Translations under genes and position numbers: made by a program | NCBI RefSeq assembly: GCF_005484805.1 | Contig: NZ_CP039433.1 | Span: forward strand, 40,494-104,493 | Origin: Rhodococcus sp. SGAir0479 | GTDB taxonomy: Bacteria; Actinomycetota; Actinomycetes; Mycobacteriales; Mycobacteriaceae | Direction of reading: 5' to 3' | DNA: 64,000 bases | The notes under the pieces: generated by a model | Databases searched by the model: none | The model's input: only the letters and a program-made list of their open reading frames with translations | What the model was told of the DNA's origin: nothing | Shown here: piece by piece, positions 17,623 to 26,369 of the stretch | Layout of the letters: every line of letters starts with the position of its first letter | Numbering within the stretch: the first letter of the stretch is position 1

Positions 17623-18123
17623 TCAGCAGCAGGAATTGCCGGCGGCAGCCGCTTCCTTCTCGTCCTTCTCCTCTGCCGCGGGGGCTGCGGTGCCGCAGCA
17701 CACGCCGCCCTCGGACCCCTGCGGGCCGTCGAGATGCTGGGGGCTCGAGCCGAAGGTGTCGGAGTCGGCGAGCACGGTGTAGACCTCCCACTTCTCACCG
17801 GCCGGACCGGTCACCCACACCTTGTCCTGCGTGGCGAAGCAACAGGTCGTGCCGATCTCCTCGTCGGTGAACAGGCCCTCGCCGGTCAGGCGCGCGATCT
17901 CCGCGTGCACCTTCTCCGACGACTCGACCTCCACGCCGAGGTGATTGATCGTGCCGCCCTTGCCCGGGTTCTCGAGCAGCACCAGCTTGAGCGGCGGCTC
18001 GGCGATCGCGAAGTTCGCATACCCGGGCTTGCGCTTCGCGGGCTCGGTGCCGAACAGCTTCGAGTAGAACGTGACCGCCTCGTCCAGGTCGTCGACGTTG
18101 AGTGCGAGTTGAGCGCGTGACAT
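17623..18123 (-). CDS. arsI: ArsI/CadI-type glyoxalase-fold protein (C-As lyase)
   Basis: 166 residues of vicinal-oxygen-chelate fold. H61 (NHLGVEV) and E113 (KWEVYTV) fit the iron ligands, and the vicinal pair C94/C95 (GTTCCFATQDKVWVTGP) is the organoarsenical site of ArsI, which cleaves the C-As bond of MAs(III). The first ligand appears to be a Gln near residue 5. The mycobacterial relative CadI is named after cadmium induction, so a metal-induced role is the alternative. A 40-residue tail rich in Ala/Glu ends in a second CC pair. It is transcribed divergently from a second arsR, with Shine-Dalgarno CTGGAGG. Confidence 0.88.
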   Translation of the reverse strand: MSRAQLALNVDDLDEAVTFYSKLFGTEPAKRKPGYANFAIAEPPLKLVLLENPGKGGTINHLGVEVESSEKVHAEIARLTGEGLFTDEEIGTTCCFATQDKVWVTGPAGEKWEVYTVLADSDTFGSSPQHLDGPQGSEGGVCCGTAAPAAEEKDEKEAAAAGNSCC

Positions 18124-18140
18124 GACAGCCTCCAGCTATA

Positions 18141-18196
18141 CGACATATATCGAATTACTTGCGTCTATAGACTGCCACGATTTCGACATAAGTCAA
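18141..18196. promoter_or_regulatory. Operator/promoter region between arsI and arsR2
   Basis: An AT-rich island in GC-rich DNA. It holds the palindrome GTCTATAGAC (18163-18172), CGACATA direct repeats (18141-18147 and 18184-18190), and a minus-strand promoter for arsI: TTGACT (18196-18191), 19-bp spacer, TCTATA (18171-18166). The palindrome overlaps this -10, a good position for ArsR repression. Confidence 0.6.
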
Positions 18197-18219
18197 GATG
18201 GTTCGGTAGGATTGTTGCC

Positions 18220-18579
18220 ATGCCGAAAGCCTTGCCGGTCATCGACGTCAGTGCACCGATCTGCTGCGCGCCGGTCTCCGCTGCCCCGATGGGCGACGAT
18301 GCCGCACTCGAGGTCGCGCTGCGCCTCAAGGCCCTCGCCGACCCGGTCCGGATCAAGCTGATGTCGATCCTGCTCACCACCGACGCGGGCGAGGTCTGTA
18401 CATGCGACCTCGCTACCGGCGTCGACCTGGCCGAGTCGACCGTCAGCCACCACCTCGGCCAACTCCGCAAGGCCGGCATGGTCGAATCCCAGCGGCGCGG
18501 CATGAACGTCTACTACCGCGCCCGCACTGATGCCCTCGACGCACTCCGCCTGGTGCTCGACCCAAACTGCTGCCGCTGA
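18220..18579 (+). CDS. arsR: Second ArsR-family repressor
   Basis: 119 residues: KALADPVRIKLM, LAESTVSHHLGQLRKAGMVESQRRG and MNVYYRA form the winged helix. Cysteines: C15/C16, C60/C62 (EVCTCD) and a C-terminal C117/C118. C15/C16 plus a cysteine near the recognition helix is the arrangement reported for the Corynebacterium arsenic repressor. It probably controls itself and divergent arsI. It is only distantly similar to the first arsR outside the core, so the two arms of the island may respond to different arsenicals. Confidence 0.92.
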   Translation: MPKALPVIDVSAPICCAPVSAAPMGDDAALEVALRLKALADPVRIKLMSILLTTDAGEVCTCDLATGVDLAESTVSHHLGQLRKAGMVESQRRGMNVYYRARTDALDALRLVLDPNCCR

Positions 18580-18618
18580 CTACCCCACCGAAGGCTGTTG
18601 CCTAAGCCCCGAGGGCCG

Positions 18619-21045
18619 CTACTTGGTGGCCTTGCGCTTCGTCGTGCCGGTGGGGCGCTTCGCGTCGTCGAATTTCAAGGCGAAACCGACCACTTTGCGG
18701 CCGTTAAAGGTCTTCTCCGCCAGCGCACCTTTGGCCGTGTACGGCCGGCCGGTCTTGCTCTTGGCTTCGAACTCGATGGTCTCCCCGGTCAGCAGCTTCG
18801 CCAGCTCCTGCTCGGTGAAGTCTTTGCCGGGCCAGTGTTCGTTGGCGCCCCAGCCGCGGCCCTTGAACGAGACCTTCTTGCCCTTCCACACGCCGGTGAC
18901 CAGGTCGGTTCTCTCCTCGAACTGGGGCTTGAAGCCCACGTACGGGTACTGCTTGCCGTCCTTCTCCAGCACGTCGGCTTCGAGCTTGCCCTTGCAGGTG
19001 TACGTGGTACCGGTCTTGGGACGCTTCGCGGTGATCTCGATCGTCTCGCCGGCCAGCAGCGCGGCCACCTCGGCGTCGGTGAACCGGTGCCCACCGAAGA
19101 CCCGCTTCGCGCGGGTGACCACGGTGCCGTTGTGGGTGAACTGCAGCGCGGGCGGCAAGTCGATCGTCTCGACAGGCGCATGGGTCAGTCCGGCCTTGGC
19201 GATTCGGTCCTTGACCTCAGCAGGCAATCGGCCCGCGTTCACCTTCATCTTCTCGATGTCGTGACGCACCAGGTCGGCCACCAACGGCAGGAAGTCGGGG
19301 GTCGCGCCGGTGCCCGCCTCGATCTGCGCCATCTGCTCGTATACCTGCTCGGTGATCGACAGGTCGCCGATGTGTGTGCCCGGCAGGATGCGGTGGTTGA
19401 GCTCGCCGAGCGGGCTGAGGGTGAGCTTGCCGCGCTTCTCGATCATGAGGGCCTTGCCGGTGGCGTTGTTGGTGACCTCGGCGTATGTGCTGGTCCGGGT
19501 GGCACCGGTGCCCACGCTCCGCTGCTCAAGGTGCTTCATCAGCCAGCTCATCGACGGATGGGGCGGCCTCGCTGGGAAGCCTTCGTGCACGAACGGTTCC
19601 GCGAGCTTGCCGAGCGTTGTCGCACCCGACGCCGGTTCGGGCTCGTCGGTCTCGTCGTCTTCGACGACGAACACGCCCTTCCAGCCGAGCACGGCCGGCA
19701 CGTTCAGCGAACCGACGAAGGTCGGGTACTTCTCGACATGTCCTCGGTGCTGGTCGTACTCGTAGTCCGGGGCCAGCATCGTCAGATAGTTCTTCGCCAG
19801 CACCTCGTAGATTTCCCGGCCCAGCTCGCCGAATCTCTTCTCCACCGCGGCCAGGCTGGGAGGGACGTTGGGTCCCGGACGGTTGGCACCGTGCGCCCCA
19901 CCGGACTTGACGTGACTTTTGCGTGGGGTGCGGTGGCTCAACGCCGCCGAATCCACACCCACGACGGCGGCGATCGCGTCGACCAGCGGAAGCAGCTCGT
20001 TGAACTGCTCAGGCGAGATGAACTTGTCCTCGGTGCGCGGGTACGAGACCACCTGGACCTCGTACATCTTCTGGTAGGTCTCGAGCACGTTCTTGGCGCC
20101 GAACCCCTTTTTCGACAGCAGCGAGGAGAGCGCGGCCAGGTCCATCAGCCGCGGCGGCGCGGTCTTCTTACGGGTCGTCCCGTCGTGGACCACCGCGGAC
20201 GCGCTCAAGCCGCCGGGGACGTCGGCCTTGTTCTCGAACCGGTCGATGTCGGGATCGGTGTAGGTCACGCCGTTCTCGTCACGGAACCGGTTCTCGTAGA
20301 ACGCCTTCTTGACGTAGCCGTTGTGGGCGTCGAGGCCGTCGCCGACGATCACGACCATCGCTGACTTGAGGCGGCCGTTCCGCAGCACAGTGTTGGATCC
20401 GGAGACCCTGGTCGCGACCCGGGTGAACTGCATCGACAGCATGTCCCACTTCGATCGGAAGTCGGCCTTGCGGTAGTCACCCTCGTCGTGGATCGACGAC
20501 ACCGGCCGCCGCGTCCTGAACGCCTTCTGCAGCGAGGCCGGGGTCTCGTCGAGGAACTCCATCCGCTCGAGCTTCTTGCCCTGCAGGCCGAGGAACTCCA
20601 CGATCTCCCAGCCCAGCAGTGAGCCCTCACCGGTCGGATCGAGGTCGGCGGCGTTGCACACTGTGTCGCAGTCCGACAGCGCCGTCTTGAGCTGCGCGAG
20701 CAGGCTCTTCGCGTCCTTGTCGGTGACCAGCTTCCCGCCCGAGAGCTTGCGCCTGATTTCGCGCTCCCAGCGGAAGTCCTCGGAGCGCCACGGGAGATTC
20801 GCGAGTTCCCAGCTCTTGTACCGCTCAGCGAGCGCCGCCGGCACCATCGCCGACGGGTCTTTCAATTCGAGCAGATGGCCTCGCGCATTGACGATGACGT
20901 ATTCCGTGCCGTCGAACGTGCCACTCATGCCACCGAGCGCGGCCGCGAAGTTGCGCGCCGCCGAGGGCTTCTCGGTGAGAATGCCAACTTTCCCCTTCGA
21001 GGTGGATCGACTGTCGGAGTTACGGGACACAGAAACACACTCCAT
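18619..21045 (-). CDS. Type IA DNA topoisomerase (plasmid TraE/TopB-like)
   Basis: 808 residues. The TOPRIM domain shows ILTEKPSAA (residue 22 on) and AADLDPTGEGSLLGWEI (near 137, the acidic metal-binding triad); the catalytic tyrosine is in VVSYPRTEDK (near 332). C-terminal repeats (FTDAEVAALLAGETIEI, then FTEQELAKLLTGETIEF) are the zinc-free topo C-terminal repeats. Plasmid type IA topoisomerases relax or decatenate DNA during transfer and replication. The ATG at 21045 has GGGAGGGG 9 nt upstream; the longer open frame has no signal. It carries the shared hairpin leader and its own -10, so it is transcribed separately from the tra operon ending at 21227. Confidence 0.92.
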   Translation of the reverse strand: MECVSVSRNSDSRSTSKGKVGILTEKPSAARNFAAALGGMSGTFDGTEYVIVNARGHLLELKDPSAMVPAALAERYKSWELANLPWRSEDFRWEREIRRKLSGGKLVTDKDAKSLLAQLKTALSDCDTVCNAADLDPTGEGSLLGWEIVEFLGLQGKKLERMEFLDETPASLQKAFRTRRPVSSIHDEGDYRKADFRSKWDMLSMQFTRVATRVSGSNTVLRNGRLKSAMVVIVGDGLDAHNGYVKKAFYENRFRDENGVTYTDPDIDRFENKADVPGGLSASAVVHDGTTRKKTAPPRLMDLAALSSLLSKKGFGAKNVLETYQKMYEVQVVSYPRTEDKFISPEQFNELLPLVDAIAAVVGVDSAALSHRTPRKSHVKSGGAHGANRPGPNVPPSLAAVEKRFGELGREIYEVLAKNYLTMLAPDYEYDQHRGHVEKYPTFVGSLNVPAVLGWKGVFVVEDDETDEPEPASGATTLGKLAEPFVHEGFPARPPHPSMSWLMKHLEQRSVGTGATRTSTYAEVTNNATGKALMIEKRGKLTLSPLGELNHRILPGTHIGDLSITEQVYEQMAQIEAGTGATPDFLPLVADLVRHDIEKMKVNAGRLPAEVKDRIAKAGLTHAPVETIDLPPALQFTHNGTVVTRAKRVFGGHRFTDAEVAALLAGETIEITAKRPKTGTTYTCKGKLEADVLEKDGKQYPYVGFKPQFEERTDLVTGVWKGKKVSFKGRGWGANEHWPGKDFTEQELAKLLTGETIEFEAKSKTGRPYTAKGALAEKTFNGRKVVGFALKFDDAKRPTGTTKRKATK

Positions 21046-21109
21046 CGTGGGATAACCCCTCCCGGGGATTGGCTGGGCCTGGTGCCCTGCCATGCGATTT
21101 GAATCTATA
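21046..21109 (-). promoter_or_regulatory. Promoter and shared hairpin leader of the topoisomerase gene
   Basis: Minus strand: TATAGATT (21109-21102), then 13 nt, then the hairpin GGGCACCAGGCCC (21087-21075), the tract CCAG, and CCCCGGGAGGGG as Shine-Dalgarno before ATG 21045. The same order of elements precedes the genes at 47990, 48503, 51284 and 57407. Confidence 0.65.
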
Positions 21110-21226
21110 CAAGATCAGTCTTCGGCTCGAGTCGACCCGCGTGCGTGTTCTTCTGCTTCCGGCGCAGGGATCGCCGACGGTTCGATGCCCCTGAGGGCGG
21201 CGGGTAGACGCCTGTGGTCTCGGGGT

Positions 21227-21847
21227 TCACGCCTCCGCATCCTCACCGTTGTTGACGATGTAGTTGAAGACGTCGGCGGGGACGTCGTCGACGGGCAGGA
21301 CCGGCCATCCCATCCAGTCACGGGATTCTTTCGCGTTGGCCATCGGCCCGGTGTCGCCGTCGAGGATCACGCGCAGATGCGGTTCGAGGTGCTGAATCCA
21401 CCACAGCGACATGGCCGACATCGAATCCGAGGCCCTCGCCTCTTCCCATGAGTAGTGCAGCGCGGTCAATCGTGCTACGACCTCGGGGTAGGCCCACCAG
21501 CGAGCGTCCCAGGACAGGGAGGAATCTGAGTCGCCGATCTTGCGGCGGATCACCGGGCGGAAGAACCCATCGAACCACTCAAAGACGTTCGCGAACTGCG
21601 GTTTCTTCGCCGGGGGCTCTTCGCCTTCGGGCGGCGCGTCGTGTGCGCCGTCCGGTTGTTCGTCAGCAGCTCGCTCGGCGTACTCGTCTTCGTCCTCCGA
21701 GCCGTCGGCGAAGTCGTGGTCGGCGTACTCGCTGCCCATGTCGTCAGCTTCGGCCTGCTCGGCGTCCTCCCAGCCGATGACCTCAGGCTCCGTGGTTTCG
21801 TCGCCGGCATCCCAGTTGTCGGCGTCCTCGACAGCGAACTTGACCAT
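21227..21847 (-). CDS. DUF4913 family protein
   Basis: 206 residues. The first 85 are acidic and low-complexity. The rest has the DUF4913 pattern: FEWFDGFFRPVI, SWDARWWAYPEVVARLTALHYSWEEAR and MSLWWIQHLEPHLRVIL, ending with the conserved GP. The function is unknown, but the family regularly sits beside the TraG-type coupling ATPase in actinobacterial conjugation loci, as here, with a 2-nt gap. It is the last gene of the tra operon. Confidence 0.82.
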   Translation of the reverse strand: MVKFAVEDADNWDAGDETTEPEVIGWEDAEQAEADDMGSEYADHDFADGSEDEDEYAERAADEQPDGAHDAPPEGEEPPAKKPQFANVFEWFDGFFRPVIRRKIGDSDSSLSWDARWWAYPEVVARLTALHYSWEEARASDSMSAMSLWWIQHLEPHLRVILDGDTGPMANAKESRDWMGWPVLPVDDVPADVFNYIVNNGEDAEA

Positions 21848-21849
21848 GT

Positions 21850-23862
21850 TCAGTCCTTCCCCAGGAACTCGGAATCGAATAGGGCATCGACGCGCGACGA
21901 GCTCACGCCGACGTCGGGCGTGCGGTCTGCGACGAGCTGCGGGGCTGCGGTGTCGACTACGGCCTCCGGCTCCAACTCGACGTCCACGGCGGTGGCGGGC
22001 CGGTCGGACATGCCGAGGGGCAGGGCCTTCTGCTGTTCGAGCGTGGTCGCGAGCTTGCTGTCCTTCTTCGACTGGCGGATCTCGTCGGCGAAGGGGGAAC
22101 CGCCCCAGAACGCTTTGCGGACCAGGATCGGCGAGCTGCCACCGATCGTGACGATGGCGCGAGTCTTCGGAAGCGCCTTGAGGTCACGCTTTTCGAAGAT
22201 GCTCTCCTTCTGCCAGCTGCTCGACACCGTCGATTGGCCAGAGGCGAACAGTCCGGCGCCCCGGTTTCGGGACTCGGACTCGACGTAGTGCGTGCCGATG
22301 GCGTCGACGAGACCAGAGATGTAGGCGTCGTCCTTGACGTTGCCGCCGTACCAGGTGACGCTGCAGGCGTCGACCATCGCGTCGAACGCTTCGCGTCCCC
22401 AGACCTTCTCGCCCTGCGAGGGAGACTGCAAGAAGGTGATGAGGATGATGCCGCGGCCGCCGAAATGGGAGTACCAACGCGGCAGGTCTTCGAGCTTGCA
22501 GATGTTCGCTGCCTCGTCGAGGACCGCGGTCATCGGGATCGGCATCCGCTCCGACTCCTGCTGCTCGGAGTATTCCTCGGCGCTGTTGAGGATCTGACCG
22601 ACGAGCGCGCTCGAGATCGCCGACGACGATCCCGGACCGTCCTTCGACATGGCGTACATGGTGTCGGTGCGGGCGACGAACTCTTCCGCGATGAACTCCG
22701 GGAGGTCGTGCACCACATCGCCCGGGGCGAAGGTGATGTTCCCGTCGGGATCGGTGCCGATGATGGTGCGCTGGTTCGGCAGGACGGCCTCGGCGTAGCG
22801 AGGCTCGTCGAGTGGGGCGAGGAAGCGGCGGGCCATGTCGTAGAAGCCGTCGCGCTGCTTAGCGTTGACGGACTGCTTGCCGCGCATCGTCTTCGCCAGG
22901 TCCGGGTATCCGTACTGCTTGAGAATCGCGGGCGGGATCTGCGACTGGGTGTTCGTCAGCCACTCGACCACGTGCCGGATGTCGCCACCGGCCAGCGAAG
23001 CCGCCAGCATGTACGAGGCGAACAGGTCGCGAGCATTGCCGTCGAAGTAGGCATCGACCTTGGCATTGGCGTCGGTGGCCGCAGAGATGAAGTAGCCACA
23101 CACGGCCGCCGCGGACGGCAGGTCGGTCACGTTCCGCAGCGGGTTGAACCAGAACGTGGCGCGCTGGCGACGATCACCGGTGGTGACGCCCTGCAGGTCG
23201 AACAGCCAGACCCGGCCCGACTTCCGGCGCAGGCCGACGGTGTGGGAGTAGACGTCGCCGCGGTTGGAAGCGACGATCGTGGCGCCGGGAGCATGGCAGA
23301 TCGCCGGGATCGCCAGACCGGCCGACTTACCCATTCGGGCGCCAGCGTAGGCGAGGCACACGAACTCCCACGGCAGCCGCAGATCGCGCTTGCCGACGAC
23401 GGTTTGGCCGAGGGGAATACCCAGGTATCCGGGGTGATCGCGGGGGATGGCCGGTGCGAGCCGTTCGGTCGTCTCGGCGAGGTGCTTGACGTTCGTTTCG
23501 TCGACCTCGCGGGGGTCGACCATCGTGTCCGCGAGCTTGTCGATACGGATCTCCGACCGCTTGTCCTTCACTTTCTCGAGGACACCGATCCTGCGGAGGA
23601 TCCACCATCCGCCACCGAACGCGACGGCGAGGAGGAGCAGTTCGAGGATCAGCACCGACGTCGCACCGCCAGGCCAGCTCGTCTTGCCGGTGCCGAGAGA
23701 GATGAACAGGGCGAGCGGGTTCCAGGTGGGGTTCTCCCCGCCGCCCTGGTTGTAGGCAATGGTCGGCAAGAACGCCACCGCTACGACGACGGGAAGTGCC
23801 TTCAATAGGACTTCGTCGGAGTTGGCGCTGCCGGTCGGCCGGTCCCGTCGTGCACGTGCCAT
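21850..23862 (-). CDS. TraG/VirD4-type coupling ATPase
   Basis: 670 residues. Two N-terminal membrane segments (about 20-37 and 67-90), then Walker A GARMGKSAG (K179), the typical IVASNRGDVYSHT stretch, and Walker B TAVLDEAANICKLEDLP followed by GIILITFLQSPSQ, as in TraG/VirD4/TcpA coupling proteins. It would bring the relaxase-DNA complex to the secretion channel at the inner membrane. It sits 13 nt after the lipoprotein gene and 2 nt before DUF4913. The acidic tail has no known domain. Confidence 0.93.
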   Translation of the reverse strand: MARARRDRPTGSANSDEVLLKALPVVVAVAFLPTIAYNQGGGENPTWNPLALFISLGTGKTSWPGGATSVLILELLLLAVAFGGGWWILRRIGVLEKVKDKRSEIRIDKLADTMVDPREVDETNVKHLAETTERLAPAIPRDHPGYLGIPLGQTVVGKRDLRLPWEFVCLAYAGARMGKSAGLAIPAICHAPGATIVASNRGDVYSHTVGLRRKSGRVWLFDLQGVTTGDRRQRATFWFNPLRNVTDLPSAAAVCGYFISAATDANAKVDAYFDGNARDLFASYMLAASLAGGDIRHVVEWLTNTQSQIPPAILKQYGYPDLAKTMRGKQSVNAKQRDGFYDMARRFLAPLDEPRYAEAVLPNQRTIIGTDPDGNITFAPGDVVHDLPEFIAEEFVARTDTMYAMSKDGPGSSSAISSALVGQILNSAEEYSEQQESERMPIPMTAVLDEAANICKLEDLPRWYSHFGGRGIILITFLQSPSQGEKVWGREAFDAMVDACSVTWYGGNVKDDAYISGLVDAIGTHYVESESRNRGAGLFASGQSTVSSSWQKESIFEKRDLKALPKTRAIVTIGGSSPILVRKAFWGGSPFADEIRQSKKDSKLATTLEQQKALPLGMSDRPATAVDVELEPEAVVDTAAPQLVADRTPDVGVSSSRVDALFDSEFLGKD

Positions 23863-23875
23863 ATCGAGTAGCCCC

Positions 23876-24436
23876 CTACTGCTGGAATCGGTAGTCGGTC
23901 AGTCGCCAGCCGTCGTCGGTGCGGGTGACGGTGGTGCGCCAGGTCTCCGGAGTGCGTGGAGTGCTCTGGCCGGTGGCGTGCAGGACCGATTGCCGGCAGG
24001 TGACGTCGATGACGACGGTGCGCATCCCGGCCGGTGCCGCGGGTGTGGTGTCGGAGCGAACGCAGTTCGCGGTCAGCGCGTCCTTCGAGGCGGCCCACTG
24101 CTGCCAATCGCGATCCGGCCGGATCGACACACTCTTCCCGTCTTCGGCGGCCGCGAGAAGATCGCCGCCGAGCCAAGGCTTGGCCCGGACGAGGGCGTCG
24201 CCCTTACTCGCATCGACGGCCGGCTGCCACGACAGGATCATCTGCATGGCCGTGGTCGCGGTCTGGTCGGCGTCGATCTCCTGCGGAGACAACGGATTGA
24301 TGGCCACATGGTCGTCGGTGCCGGTGTGCGGGGCACTTCCGGACTCGTTCCCACAGCCGGAGAGTGCGATGGCGGCCGCGGCGGTCAACGTCACTGCTGC
24401 GGCTGTGCGCTGGATCCTCACTGCTGGTCCTTTCAC
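23876..24436 (-). CDS. Predicted lipoprotein of the conjugation operon
   Basis: 186 residues. A signal peptide ends in the lipobox LSGC (about residues 25-28), so it should be lipid-anchored outside the cytoplasmic membrane. The C-terminal half (MRTVVIDVTCRQSV, then TWRTTVTRTDDGWRLTDYRFQQ) resembles the NTF2-like fold seen in VirB8/TcpC-type proteins, but only by pattern. Its ATG overlaps the stop of the hydrolase gene by ATGA. It is likely part of the outer face of the transfer machine. Confidence 0.72.
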   Translation of the reverse strand: MKGPAVRIQRTAAAVTLTAAAAIALSGCGNESGSAPHTGTDDHVAINPLSPQEIDADQTATTAMQMILSWQPAVDASKGDALVRAKPWLGGDLLAAAEDGKSVSIRPDRDWQQWAASKDALTANCVRSDTTPAAPAGMRTVVIDVTCRQSVLHATGQSTPRTPETWRTTVTRTDDGWRLTDYRFQQ

Positions 24437-26073
24437 TGGTTGATCGCCCGGAACTTGGCCTCATTGGCGATGATCTTGTCGGCGTAGGGGCGGGTCTGGA
24501 CGACGTAGTCGGTCGCGCCAGTGGGGAACCCACCGGATTCGAGCACTGCGCCTTCACCGGCGTTGTAGCCAGCGAGGTACAGCTCGGCCCGTCCGTTCGG
24601 CGCGGACACCTTGCCGTCGGCGATCCAGCCGTCGATGGACTGCGCGATCGTGCACATGTACTGGCCCTGAGCCATGACCGAGTCACCGATCGAGTTGATG
24701 TCGATGCGGCCGTCGCCGTCGTAGTCCTTGCCGTAGGTGGCCCAGGTTCCTGGCATGAATTGGGCTGGCCCACCTGCCCCGGTCTCCGATACTGGGGCGT
24801 CGGCGCCGTGACGGAACCCGTTCTCCTGCTCGAGCTGGGCCGCAAGCAGCGATGGGCGGATCTGCGGGCAGATGCTGCCTGCCTTCTGGATCCAGGGTGC
24901 GAACTCGGCTGGGACGCTGCCCGGGGCCAGGCTGTCGCCGAGCCCTTCACCGGAGATGACGCAGTCCGCGGCCGCCGCTGTGGCGCTACCTCCGCCACCG
25001 CCAGGTGCCGATCCCCAGGCGAAGCCGGTTTCGTTGAAGCCCTGACCGTTCACGGTGATGTGAACGTGGTCGAAGTGGTTCTGGGTCTCGGAGCCGCGGT
25101 CTTCCATCGTGTTCGGCGTGCCGCCGACCGGGTAGTACGTCTGACGCCAGATGGCGTACTCGACGTTGAAGAACTCGGCGTTCGCCATGACGTAGTCGAG
25201 GATCTCGTCGCCCAGCTGAACTCCGGTGCCGGACAGGTAGTCCGGGATCATCGCGTCGACTGCTCGCCCGTCGGGATGGTCGGTGGCGTAGCCGCCGTCT
25301 GCGCGCCAGCCGCCGAGGGTACTGATCCTGTCACCGAACTTCGCGTGCAGGGCCCGGATCAACTTCTTGGTGTCGACCTGCATGTTCTGCTCGGAACCGG
25401 CCGACGCGGGGAGCGGCTTCGACAGGTCGGCTGTGAGCGTCTCCGCCGGCGGCGTTGGTACGGCGGTCGGGTCGCCAGCGGTCGGCGCGCCCGGGGCGGG
25501 CGCGGAGTCGTAGTACGGCTGTGGGTCGACGGCGGTGGTCCCCCATCCGCCGGGCCATACCTCCCAATGCAGGTGCGGGCCGGTCGACTGGCCACGATTA
25601 CCGATCGTGGCGATCTGCTGACCGGCCCGGACCTGCTGTCCGACCTCGACGCTGTAGGTGTCGATGTGCCCGTAGACGGTGGCCACGAGCTGTCCGTCGC
25701 GGACGTGGTCGAGGACGACCCATTGGCCGAAGCCGTCTGCCGCGCCGGCGTTGCGCACGGTGCCGTCGGCTGCCGCGTAGATCGGGGTGCCGATGTCGCC
25801 CGCGAGGTCGATGCCCTTGTGCTCCTCGCCCCAGCGAGCGCCGAAGCCGGAAGTGAGCGTGACCGTGGAGGGATCGACGGGCTTGATGAACGAGCCGAGT
25901 GGCGCGAGACGATCGCCACCCTGTCCCGTGCTGGCGGGGCCGAGGCAGTTCGTTCCGGCCTGCTGTTCTTCCTCGTCTTGGATCCCGACCATGAGCAGCA
26001 GGATCAGCATGAACGGTACGAGCACGACCGCGAGGATCAACGCGATCAGCCCGGTCCCCCCCTTGTCGTTCAT
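24433..26073 (-). CDS. Three-domain peptidoglycan hydrolase (M23, DD-carboxypeptidase-like, lytic transglycosylase)
   Basis: 546 residues. One membrane segment (about 8-30), then an M23 domain with H85xxxD89 (EEHKGIDLAGD) and HLH 167-169 (GPHLHWEVW); a middle domain with GGWRADGGYATDHPDGRAVD and HFDHVHI resembling VanY-type/ARB-07466-like domains; then a C-terminal lytic transglycosylase with QLEQENGF, GPAQFMPGTWATYG and YNAGEG. Conjugation systems of Gram-positive bacteria need wall hydrolases to pass the envelope, usually two-domain enzymes; three activities in one chain is unusual. It overlaps both neighbours by 4 nt. Presumably the enzyme faces the wall, anchored by its N-terminus. Confidence 0.9.
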   Translation of the reverse strand: MNDKGGTGLIALILAVVLVPFMLILLLMVGIQDEEEQQAGTNCLGPASTGQGGDRLAPLGSFIKPVDPSTVTLTSGFGARWGEEHKGIDLAGDIGTPIYAAADGTVRNAGAADGFGQWVVLDHVRDGQLVATVYGHIDTYSVEVGQQVRAGQQIATIGNRGQSTGPHLHWEVWPGGWGTTAVDPQPYYDSAPAPGAPTAGDPTAVPTPPAETLTADLSKPLPASAGSEQNMQVDTKKLIRALHAKFGDRISTLGGWRADGGYATDHPDGRAVDAMIPDYLSGTGVQLGDEILDYVMANAEFFNVEYAIWRQTYYPVGGTPNTMEDRGSETQNHFDHVHITVNGQGFNETGFAWGSAPGGGGGSATAAAADCVISGEGLGDSLAPGSVPAEFAPWIQKAGSICPQIRPSLLAAQLEQENGFRHGADAPVSETGAGGPAQFMPGTWATYGKDYDGDGRIDINSIGDSVMAQGQYMCTIAQSIDGWIADGKVSAPNGRAELYLAGYNAGEGAVLESGGFPTGATDYVVQTRPYADKIIANEAKFRAINQ

Positions 26074-26369
26074 ACGCTCCTCAGTCCCTCTCCCAGTCCG
26101 TATTTCGCGACGAGTGCTCGGTTCAGCTCTCGCGCCATTGCCAGTTCCGCTTCGAGCGCGGCCACCTCTTTCGCTGTAGGTAGCGGTCGCTTGCCGGACT
26201 TGTTCACCCAGCTCCGGACAGTTGTTTCGGACACGTCGAGCTGGTTTGCCGCTGCGCGTGCGGCGGCGGTGAAGCTGTCGCCTGCCTCAATGCGGGTGAT
26301 GACTGCCCGCACGGTTGCGTCACGGGTGTCGTCGTCGACGACGTTGTAGCGGCGCCGATCGGCGGTCAT
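26070..26369 (-). CDS. Small HTH protein inside the tra operon
   Basis: 99 residues. FTAAARAAANQLDVSETTVRSWV is a clear helix-turn-helix of the IS-OrfA/terminase-small-subunit kind, followed by a helix AKEVAALEAELAMARELNRALVAKYG. ATG 26369 overlaps the VirB4-like stop (ATGA) and its own stop overlaps the next ATG, so it is embedded in the operon and not an insertion. Possibly a regulator or a DNA-binding subunit of the apparatus. Confidence 0.72.
   Translation of the reverse strand: MTADRRRYNVVDDDTRDATVRAVITRIEAGDSFTAAARAAANQLDVSETTVRSWVNKSGKRPLPTAKEVAALEAELAMARELNRALVAKYGLGEGLRSV

Noticed and set aside
18598..20364. Plus-strand frame opposite the topoisomerase
   Set aside because: Mirrored codon composition and no motif; the topoisomerase is clear on the minus strand.
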